NCBI RefSeq assembly: GCF_032999765.1 | Contig: NZ_CP136051.1 | Location: 620,001 to 684,000 of the forward strand | Origin: Imperialibacter roseus | GTDB taxonomy: Bacteria > Bacteroidota > Bacteroidia > Cytophagales > Cyclobacteriaceae | DNA: 64,000 nucleotides | Direction: 5' to 3' | In this document: piece by piece, positions 38,612 through 44,849 of the stretch | Position numbering within the stretch: the first letter of the stretch is position 1 | Layout: every line of letters starts with the position of its first letter | Made by a program: the position numbers and the translations under genes | Notes under the pieces: generated by a model | What the model saw: the letters and a program-made list of their open reading frames with translations, nothing else | The model's database searches: none | What the model was told of the DNA's origin: nothing

Positions 38612-41277
38612 AGTCCCCGATGCCCCAGAATGCAGGGCCGCCCAAATGGGCCATCCGCCTCTTTCGCAGGTTCTGCAACGACCACCTGTGCGATGCGGTA
38701 TTGGGCGATATGCTGGAGCTCTACGACCGGCGGTTCATCAAAGTAGGCAAGCGGAAAGCCGATTGGCTGTTCGTTTGGAATGTTGTTCAGTTTCTTCAGC
38801 CATTTGCCTTGAAAAAAACAAAGAAGTCACAAAACTCAAATAACGCAGCCATGTTCAAAAGTTACCTGAAAGTCGCCTGGAGAAGTATGGCCAGGCAAAA
38901 AATGTACACTTCGATTAAAATCGGAGGCTTCGCACTAGGCATTGCCGCCTGCATTCTCATCACGCTGTTTATAAAGCAGGAGCTTAGCTATGATAAGTTC
39001 TACAAAGACGGCGAGAATATTTATAGAGTTTACAATGAATTCGGGAGAGAAAGCGGAGCCAACAAGTGGACCTCCTTTCCTGCGCCAACCGCCGGTATCT
39101 TCAAAGCAGAATTTCCTGAAGTTGAAAAGTCAGGGAGGCTGATTCCATATGCCGGTTGGTTCAATGCGGGCAGCAACTTGTTTCGGGCGGAAGGTCAGGA
39201 GCAAAATACCTACGAGGAAGGTTTCGTATACGCCGATCAGGCTCTGCTTGACATTCTTCAAGTACCGATGGTGTATGGCCAAACAGAAAATGCGTTGGCC
39301 GACCCGTATTCGATAGTGATCTCCAAAACGGTTGCTGATAAATACTTCCCTAACGACGACCCGGTGGGAAAAGTAGTTTTCTTAAACGATGACCAAAACA
39401 AGCCCTACAAGATTGGTGGGGTTATGCAGGACTTTCCTGACAACACCCACCTTCAGTTTGATTTTCTCATCACGTTAACTGGCGTCGAATTTTGGGGTGG
39501 AGAACAAACAAGCTGGTGCTGCTGGAACTACAATATTTACTTTGAACTGCAGCCTGGCACTGATCCAAAAGAGCTGGAAGCCAAGCTGCTATCTGTTCGG
39601 GACACACACTATGTAGGTCACCTTGAAAAAGAAGGGAATCAGTCAGTAGACGAGGTGCGCAAAAATCACTTCTTCAAGCTACAACCAGTGGCCGATATTT
39701 ATCTCTACTCCGACGGTATACATGCCATGGTGGAGCAAGGCGATATTCGGTTTGTTTGGCTTTTTGGAGGTGTCGCATTTTTTGTTCTTCTGCTGGCGTG
39801 CATCAACTTCATCAATCTTTCCACCGCCAAATCGGCTAACCGAGCCAAGGAAGTGGGAATGAGAAAGGTGGTAGGATCAGTGAGAGCTCACCTTGTTAGG
39901 CAGTTTCTTACTGAGTCGGTTCTCTATAGTGTGGTGTCGTTTGTGGTAGGCATTTTGCTGGCCTGGATAAGTATGCCATTCTTTAATGAGCTGGCTGATA
40001 AATCACTGAAAATACCCTGGCTTGAGTGGTGGTTTATCCCAACCCTCGGAGGGGCGGCAACGCTTGTTGGTGTACTTGCCGGCCTTTATCCTGCCTTTTA
40101 CCTGTCAGGGTTCAAACCGATAGACGTTTTGAAGGGCAGCCTAAGCAGAGGAAGCAAAAGCTCAAGAATGCGAAGTGTGATGGTGATATTTCAGTTCACG
40201 ACATCCGTTGTGTTGATCATAGGCACCTTCATTATTTACCGCCAAATGCAGTATATCCTCAACAAAAAGATTGGCTTCAACAAAGAGCAGGTTGTGTTGA
40301 TTCAGGGTGCAAACACACTTGGCGATAAGATAAAAACACTGAAGGCCGAATTGGCCAACCTTTCGGGCGTTCAAAATGCAGCAATAAGCGGCTACCTTCC
40401 TATCTCTGGCACCAAACGTGATGGTAACCCTTTTTGGAGAGAAGGCAAGTCCAAAGAAGACAAAGCCGTTGGTGCACAGCGATGGTATGTGGACAGTGAC
40501 TATATAGGCACCCTCGGAATGCACCTGGTGGATGGTAGAAACTTTGTGCAGGGCATGGCCTCCGACTCCTCTTCAATTATTGTCAACCAGGCTTTTGTGA
40601 AAGAGTTTGGTTTTGAAAACCCAGTAGGAGAGAGAATACAAAACTGGAAGCCTTATACTATCATTGGTGTGGTGGAAGATTTTCACTTCGAATCACTAAA
40701 GGGGAAAATCGAACCCCTTACAATGGTATATGGAGAATGGGGCGATGTTGTTTCGGTAAAAGTCAGCTCGCCAGAAATGAAGGAAGTCCTTGCTTCGATC
40801 AAAGAAGTTTGGGACGACTTTGCTCCCAACCAACCCATGAGGTATTCGTTTCTCGACGAAAGCTACGCCAGGATGTACGAAGACGTGCAGACAATGGGCC
40901 GGGTGTTCACCACTTTTGCTGTGCTCGCCATTATTGTGGCTTGCTTAGGGCTCTTTGCCTTGTCCGCCTACATGGTAGAGCAACGTGGCAAAGAGATCAG
41001 TATCCGGATCGTGCTGGGAGCCTCCGGCAGGGTTATCTTCAGCCTGCTGACATTCAACTTCATCAAGCTAGTCCTAATCTCTCTTTTGCTGGCCATGCCG
41101 CTGGGCTGGTACCTGATGAAAAGCTGGCTGGACGACTACACCTACCGCACCGATATCACCTGGGAAGTCTTCGCCATTTCTGGACTGATGGCATTGGGTA
41201 TTGCGGTGCTAACTATCAGCTTTGAGTCGATCAAGGCATCAAGAATGAACCCTATCAAGAGTCTGAGGTCAGAATAG
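38608..41277 (+). CDS. Orphan FtsX/MacB-type permease with N-terminal prefix (block 4, gene 2)
   Basis: An 889-residue protein from the ATG at 38608, which overlaps the PadR 4 stop (ATGA); a start 42 bp upstream would lie inside the PadR gene. Prefix PPKWAIRLFRRFCNDHLCDAVLGDMLELYDRR; linker KSQNSNNAA; body from MFKSYLKVAWRSMARQKMYT. TM2 about 381, TM6 about 767. Coupling loops NRAKEVGMRKVVGSV and QRGKEISIRIVLGAS, the second with RI instead of RK. It ends NPIKSLRSE. The body pairs with that of block-3 gene 3, not with its own operon neighbour. A terminator follows. Confidence 0.88.
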   Translation: MKSPMPQNAGPPKWAIRLFRRFCNDHLCDAVLGDMLELYDRRFIKVGKRKADWLFVWNVVQFLQPFALKKTKKSQNSNNAAMFKSYLKVAWRSMARQKMYTSIKIGGFALGIAACILITLFIKQELSYDKFYKDGENIYRVYNEFGRESGANKWTSFPAPTAGIFKAEFPEVEKSGRLIPYAGWFNAGSNLFRAEGQEQNTYEEGFVYADQALLDILQVPMVYGQTENALADPYSIVISKTVADKYFPNDDPVGKVVFLNDDQNKPYKIGGVMQDFPDNTHLQFDFLITLTGVEFWGGEQTSWCCWNYNIYFELQPGTDPKELEAKLLSVRDTHYVGHLEKEGNQSVDEVRKNHFFKLQPVADIYLYSDGIHAMVEQGDIRFVWLFGGVAFFVLLLACINFINLSTAKSANRAKEVGMRKVVGSVRAHLVRQFLTESVLYSVVSFVVGILLAWISMPFFNELADKSLKIPWLEWWFIPTLGGAATLVGVLAGLYPAFYLSGFKPIDVLKGSLSRGSKSSRMRSVMVIFQFTTSVVLIIGTFIIYRQMQYILNKKIGFNKEQVVLIQGANTLGDKIKTLKAELANLSGVQNAAISGYLPISGTKRDGNPFWREGKSKEDKAVGAQRWYVDSDYIGTLGMHLVDGRNFVQGMASDSSSIIVNQAFVKEFGFENPVGERIQNWKPYTIIGVVEDFHFESLKGKIEPLTMVYGEWGDVVSVKVSSPEMKEVLASIKEVWDDFAPNQPMRYSFLDESYARMYEDVQTMGRVFTTFAVLAIIVACLGLFALSAYMVEQRGKEISIRIVLGASGRVIFSLLTFNFIKLVLISLLLAMPLGWYLMKSWLDDYTYRTDITWEVFAISGLMALGIAVLTISFESIKASRMNPIKSLRSE

Positions 41278-41309
41278 CATGAATGATAAACTAATAAATG
41301 GGTAAGGAA

Positions 41310-41339
41310 AAGGCTCCGGAAATTCTGGGGCTTTTTTTG
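41310..41339 (+). terminator. Rho-independent terminator of block 4
   Basis: GGCTCC (41312-41317) pairs with GGGGC (41327-41331) with an inner GAAATTC, followed by seven T. It lies about 35 bp after the permease stop. Confidence 0.75.
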
Positions 41340-41398
41340 TGCCTGAATCGAAATAGGTTGGATAGCTTGGGTGAACATATCGACACCCTCTTAACAAC

Positions 41399-41455
41399 TT
41401 GAACAGTCTTGAACGGTGTTTGAACAGGTTTTCGACAACCCACCGACTTAATTTG
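41399..41455 (+). promoter_or_regulatory. Phased TTGAAC-box promoter, copy 2
   Basis: TTGAAC occurs at 41399, 41409 and 41420 (spacing 10 and 11 bp). TAATTTG begins at 41449, again 29 bp after the last box. The ATG of the next gene is at 41491. Confidence 0.62.
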
Positions 41456-41490
41456 AGCCGGTAGTTGATCAAATTAAATTATTTAAACTA

Positions 41491-42171
41491 ATGAATCTTA
41501 CTATGAAAGTGTACCTGATTTTTGGTTGTTTATTTTTCTCGTGGTGTAGTATCCTGGCCCAGACAAAAGTAATTGAGTTAACCGGCAACAAAGAGCTTTT
41601 GCCTGTTAATGTAAATATTGCTGAGGTAGACTATGAGAAAAAAAAATCAGTAAAAGTGACTGCTATTAAGGGGAATGAGACGGCGCTGGTAAAAATAAAC
41701 GACGTTGATTTTACCAATGGCATTATTGAGCTCGATCTGGCTGGGAAGCGGCAGGAAGATTCACATCCAATGAACAGGGGTTTCGTGGGGGTAGCATTTA
41801 GAATCACAGACGACAATGTAAAGTTTGAGCAATTTTACCTGAGGGCGGCAAATGGGAGAGCTGATGATCAGGTTCAGAGGAATCATACGGCCCAATACTC
41901 TTCTTACCCGGATTATCATTTTGATGTCCTGAGAAAAGAATCCCCGGAAAAGTATGAGGCATATGTGGATATGGTTCCTGGAGAATGGACACATGTGAAA
42001 ATTGAAGTTGAGGGAGGTAAAGCCAAACTCTATGTTCATGGTAATTCTCAGCCAACGCTGATTGTAAACGACTTAAAGCTTGGAGCGAATGCCCGTGGAG
42101 CTATTGGCCTTTGGGTGGGTGGTGGTACCGATGCTCATTTTGCCAACTTGAAGGTAACGCAAAGGGAATAG
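41491..42171 (+). CDS. Secreted concanavalin-A-like / DUF1080-type protein
   Basis: This 226-residue protein has a signal peptide (MKVYLIFGCLFFSWCSILAQ; Met1 or Met5 could be the start). The mature part is a beta sandwich: NGIIELDLAGKR, RGFVGVAFRITDDNVKFEQFYLR, PGEWTHVKIEVEGGKAKLYVHG and GAIGLWVGGGTDAHFANLKVT, the pattern of LamG / 3-keto-disaccharide hydrolase (DUF1080) domains. Catalytic residues cannot be assigned, so a sugar-binding or hydrolase role is inference. Its promoter belongs to the phased TTGAAC group and it has its own terminator. Confidence 0.78.
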   Translation: MNLTMKVYLIFGCLFFSWCSILAQTKVIELTGNKELLPVNVNIAEVDYEKKKSVKVTAIKGNETALVKINDVDFTNGIIELDLAGKRQEDSHPMNRGFVGVAFRITDDNVKFEQFYLRAANGRADDQVQRNHTAQYSSYPDYHFDVLRKESPEKYEAYVDMVPGEWTHVKIEVEGGKAKLYVHGNSQPTLIVNDLKLGANARGAIGLWVGGGTDAHFANLKVTQRE

Positions 42172-42191
42172 AAGCTAATTTGTCGATAAGT

Positions 42192-42219
42192 AAAAGGCCT
42201 CGAAAGTTTCGGAGCCTTT
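42192..42219 (+). terminator. Rho-independent terminator
   Basis: AAAGGC and CGAAA pair with TTTCG and GCCTTT across a two-base mismatch, followed by CTTATTT. It ends the transcript of the DUF1080-like gene. Confidence 0.75.
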
Positions 42220-42343
42220 CTTATTTAACCATGTCGGTAAATACCAATTCGATGGCTTGGGGACAGAATAGCTCTTACAAATTGCAAGACAAGTTTTCAT
42301 TTTTGGCCATAATTGATGTACTTTCTTTTAAAACTGCCACAAC

Positions 42344-42538
42344 ATGGATCGCACAGAATTTAAGCAGGAACTCGAACGGCACAAAAATCAAATAGATGCC
42401 AGCATTAAGTTTTTGCAACAGGGCTTTGAAGATTTGAATAAGCACAACTACGAGTTTTACGGGTTCATCGAGTCTAACTACTACGATTTGGAGGAAAGAC
42501 TCTCCGCTCCGGAAAGAAAAGTGAAAGAAATTTCCTGA
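42344..42538 (+). CDS. Small charged helical protein
   Basis: This 64-residue, highly charged protein (MDRTEFKQELERHKNQIDAS...) with heptad-like hydrophobic spacing is likely helical or coiled coil. There is no signal peptide or membrane segment. It is a plausible gene because it has an isolated start, is followed by a good terminator 43 bp later and fills a gap between two terminators. I do not recognise a family. Confidence 0.5.
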   Translation: MDRTEFKQELERHKNQIDASIKFLQQGFEDLNKHNYEFYGFIESNYYDLEERLSAPERKVKEIS

Positions 42539-42580
42539 CGGGAAATTTTGCGGTTAATAATAGCTTTTGATTGAATGCAG

Positions 42581-42606
42581 GCCTTGAATTTACTCAAGGC
42601 TTTTTC
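42581..42606 (+). terminator. Rho-independent terminator
   Basis: GCCTTGA (42581-42587) pairs with TCAAGGC (42594-42600), then TTTTTCTTTG. It ends the small charged protein gene. Confidence 0.85.
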
Positions 42607-42628
42607 TTTGTCAAGGCATGGGTCTGGC

Positions 42629-42715
42629 TTGAGCAGCTTTGAACAGGATTGTGACACGCTTGCAGGAACTTGAACAGCGCTTGAATGGCGAACTGGAAAT
42701 CGCAACTACTACTTG
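42629..42715 (+). promoter_or_regulatory. Phased TTGAAC-box promoter, copy 3, with six boxes
   Basis: Boxes start at 42629 (TTGAGC), 42639 (TTGAAC), 42649 (TTGTGA), 42660 (TTGCAG), 42670 (TTGAAC) and 42681 (TTGAAT): spacings 10, 10, 11, 10, 11 bp, the pitch of B-DNA. TACTTG begins at 42710, 29 bp after the last box. The beta-helix protein starts at 42745. In-frame upstream ATGs fall inside this array and are unlikely to be used. Confidence 0.65.
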
Positions 42716-42744
42716 CATCGCAAAAAAACCAAAATCAAAAAGCG

Positions 42745-43803
42745 ATGAAAAAATTACTCTTCACCCTTTCTCTCTTTCTACTCTTCAAAGCGAGTACAGC
42801 ATTGGCACAGACAATTTATGTTAACCCTGACTCAGGCAGTGATATGGCTGACGGCTCTGAGAGCACACCCTATGCTACGCTCGAAAAAGCGGTTGCGATA
42901 GCCAATGAACTTACTGGGAGTGGCTCCATCACTATCAAGCTTTTTCCGGGTTTGTACTCCCTTAAGGATAAGGTGGCCATCCACCCCTTGCGGATGCTCA
43001 ACGACACCACACGGTTCACGGTAGAAGCGGTGGTGCTGCCTGACGACGAAGACTGGCTCCCGACAAAAATGCCGGCGATACAGTCAATATCCGGCAATAA
43101 TTCAAAGACGCAGTTTGTTCATTCCACAGGTCTGCTGGTGGCAACAAGCCATGTCACCATTCGTGGCTTGAAGTTTCTGGGAAGCGCCCACCCTGATGTG
43201 ACTTACTATTACCCCATTTCAAAAGAGGATGAGTCTTTAGGTGATATGGAAGTGTCACAATGTTATTTTGTATCTGAAGTGCACAGCTCGCAGATTCAGG
43301 GCGCTATTTGGGCCCAGGGGCCAAAGACCCAGATCGACCATTGTGTGTTCTACAACTGCCGCAATGCCATTCTGCTTTTCCGTTCGGTTGAAGACTTCTC
43401 AGTGACAAATAGTATCATTTACGGGGCCAATGAAAGTGCAGTATGGATGGGGCCTGTTGCGAATTTTACTTTTAAAAACAATGTAATTGCAGGCGGCAAT
43501 TATGTGTGGGTTCGGCCCGGTGACTCCAGCCCCGCTTATAAGTTCACCGATTGTGTTATGGTAGATAACCAACACTATATGGGCTACTACGGCAGCAATG
43601 GGCTGGTAGAAACAACCAACAATAAAAATTTCGTGGAAACCAATGTGGTGAAAAAGGGGAAGGTGGAACTTGTTACCCGGAAGGAGCCAGCCTATCCCAC
43701 CAACTACCTGCACCTTACACCTGGGTCTGTTGGATATGAACTGAATGCCGGGATTTTCAAATCGCCCAAACAACCCAACCCAGTCAAGAAAAAAGGAATG
43801 TAA
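42745..43803 (+). CDS. Secreted right-handed beta-helix protein (DUF1565-like)
   Basis: This is a 352-residue protein from the ATG at 42745, which opens a signal peptide (MKKLLFTLSLFLLFKASTALAQ). The mature start TIYVNPDSGSDMADGSESTPYATLEKAVAIAN is the DUF1565 / pectate-lyase-like entry, followed by helix rungs (HVTIRGLKFLG, TQIDHCVFYNCRNAILLF, FSVTNSIIYGANESAVWM, FTFKNNVIAGG). Such proteins often bind or cleave polysaccharides; no catalytic residues can be named. It ends 3 bp before the convergent toxin gene. The promoter belongs to the phased TTGAAC group. Confidence 0.85.
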   Translation: MKKLLFTLSLFLLFKASTALAQTIYVNPDSGSDMADGSESTPYATLEKAVAIANELTGSGSITIKLFPGLYSLKDKVAIHPLRMLNDTTRFTVEAVVLPDDEDWLPTKMPAIQSISGNNSKTQFVHSTGLLVATSHVTIRGLKFLGSAHPDVTYYYPISKEDESLGDMEVSQCYFVSEVHSSQIQGAIWAQGPKTQIDHCVFYNCRNAILLFRSVEDFSVTNSIIYGANESAVWMGPVANFTFKNNVIAGGNYVWVRPGDSSPAYKFTDCVMVDNQHYMGYYGSNGLVETTNNKNFVETNVVKKGKVELVTRKEPAYPTNYLHLTPGSVGYELNAGIFKSPKQPNPVKKKGM

Positions 43804-43806
43804 TGG

Positions 43807-44139
43807 TCAGTACTTCAAAATATCGTTGAGAGTTTTAACTGATTCCTGAACAGTAGATTGATCAATCTCTCCGAGTTTTTCAATAAGTCGGTCTTTTGAA
43901 ATCGATCTGATATGAAAGATCAGCATTTCTGAGATCGACTTTAATCCATTTTTGTCATCGGGTACTAATATCGGGTTTCCTTTATAGCTTTTGATTTTTG
44001 AGGTGAGGGGAATCACAATAGCGATTGGAAGATGAGTATTTAGTAGATTACCGCTTATTATTACTACCGGACGGTAGCCTGCCTGTTCACTCCCTTTCAC
44101 GGGATCCAGATTGGCATTCCAGATTTCACCTTGTCTCAT
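43807..44139 (-). CDS. MazF/PemK-family endoribonuclease toxin
   Basis: This 110-residue protein (MRQGEIWNANLDPVKGSEQAGYRPVVIISGN; IAIVIPLTSKIKSYKGNPILV; GLKSISEMLIFHIRSISKDRL) has the full PemK/MazF beta barrel with the conserved RPVVIIS and PLTS segments. Such toxins cut mRNA at short sequences. Its start overlaps the antitoxin stop by four bases (44136-44139), so synthesis is coupled. Confidence 0.92.
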   Translation of the reverse strand: MRQGEIWNANLDPVKGSEQAGYRPVVIISGNLLNTHLPIAIVIPLTSKIKSYKGNPILVPDDKNGLKSISEMLIFHIRSISKDRLIEKLGEIDQSTVQESVKTLNDILKY

Positions 44140-44369
44140 TTCTCCAGTTCTCTTAAGTAGTCAGCCATTCCTTCTTCGGCAATAGAGAGTATCTCATCGT
44201 CTGTTGCTGCCTGTTTGTACGACTTGATGTATTCTGCTTTTTCAAGATGTTCGAGGTACAACCTAAGTGCATTCTCAATCAGTCGGTTCTTAGGCTGTGA
44301 CAGTGCTTTGGCCTTTTCCGCTAGTATTTTTAATAGTTCATCTGGAAGTGTACTGGTGAATGTTGCCAT
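44136..44369 (-). CDS. Ribbon-helix-helix antitoxin partner of the MazF-like toxin
   Basis: This 77-residue protein begins MATFTSTLPDELLKILAEKAKALSQPKNRLIENALRLYLEHLEK, a CopG/MetJ-type ribbon-helix-helix that binds DNA as a dimer. The acidic C-terminal tail (TDDEILSIAEEGMADYLRELEK) would wrap the toxin. It precedes and overlaps the toxin gene. A 10-bp inverted repeat directly upstream is its probable operator. Confidence 0.9.
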   Translation of the reverse strand: MATFTSTLPDELLKILAEKAKALSQPKNRLIENALRLYLEHLEKAEYIKSYKQAATDDEILSIAEEGMADYLRELEK

Positions 44370-44379
44370 CTTAACTATC

Positions 44380-44408
44380 TTTTATATTTCTATTATACAA
44401 ATATAAAA
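44380..44408. promoter_or_regulatory. Inverted repeat upstream of the antitoxin gene
   Basis: TTTTATATTT (44380-44389) and AAATATAAAA (44399-44408) are perfect 10-bp arms with a 9-bp spacer, 11 bp before the antitoxin start. It is the expected place for toxin-antitoxin autorepression. Confidence 0.6.
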
Positions 44409-44444
44409 CATAAATACAAACAAGGAAATGACCAGCCATTCAAT

Positions 44445-44498
44445 ATTTTACATACAAACAATGAATATATTAAAATCATTTTACATACATTTAATGAA
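44445..44498. promoter_or_regulatory. Candidate operator of PadR 5: 21-bp direct repeat
   Basis: Copies at 44445-44465 and 44478-44498 share ATTTTACATACA and AATGAA and differ at only a few central positions; they are 33 bp apart. The second ends 18 bp before the PadR 5 start. Confidence 0.55.
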
Positions 44499-44516
44499 CA
44501 AATGAAATATTGACAG

Positions 44517-44849
44517 ATGAAGGGTACCAACTTAGGAGAATTTGAAGAACTCGTTTTGCTCACGATAGCGGCCCTGATGGAGGAGGCCTACAGCGTGGCG
44601 GTTTGCGACGAACTTACCAAACACACTGGTAGGGAGGTGAAGCTGGGAGTGGTGCACGCCGTGCTCAACAGGTTGGAAGAAAAGGGCTATGTAAAGAGCG
44701 GCTTGGGCGAAGCTACCAACGTTCGTGGTGGCAGAAGAAAACGCTTCTACACAATTACCAGTGGCGGCAAGGCTACTTTGCTTAAAGCCAGGGAGCAACG
44801 TGACCAGCTTTGGAGCATGATCCCAGACGTTGTATTTAAAGGGATTTAA
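44517..44849 (+). CDS. PadR-family transcriptional regulator 5
   Basis: This 110-residue winged-helix regulator (LGEFEELVLLTIAALMEEAYSVAV; KLGVVHAVLNRLEEKGYVKS; wing GEATNVRGGRRKRFYTITSGG). The usual AYG is AYS and the wing GGAT is GEAT, both unique among the five. Its stop overlaps the next start by one base (TAATG). It heads block 5, four permease genes that all overlap one another to 55403. Confidence 0.9.
   Translation: MKGTNLGEFEELVLLTIAALMEEAYSVAVCDELTKHTGREVKLGVVHAVLNRLEEKGYVKSGLGEATNVRGGRRKRFYTITSGGKATLLKAREQRDQLWSMIPDVVFKGI

Noticed and set aside
41440-41490. Single AACTTAATT/TTAAATTA symmetry as an operator
   Set aside because: AT-rich partial symmetry of this length is expected by chance; the stronger signal in this region is the phased TTGAAC array.
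42629-42715. CRISPR-like array
   Set aside because: Repeat period is 10-11 bp with 6-bp units and no spacers; this is a tandem protein-binding array, not CRISPR. No cas gene is present.
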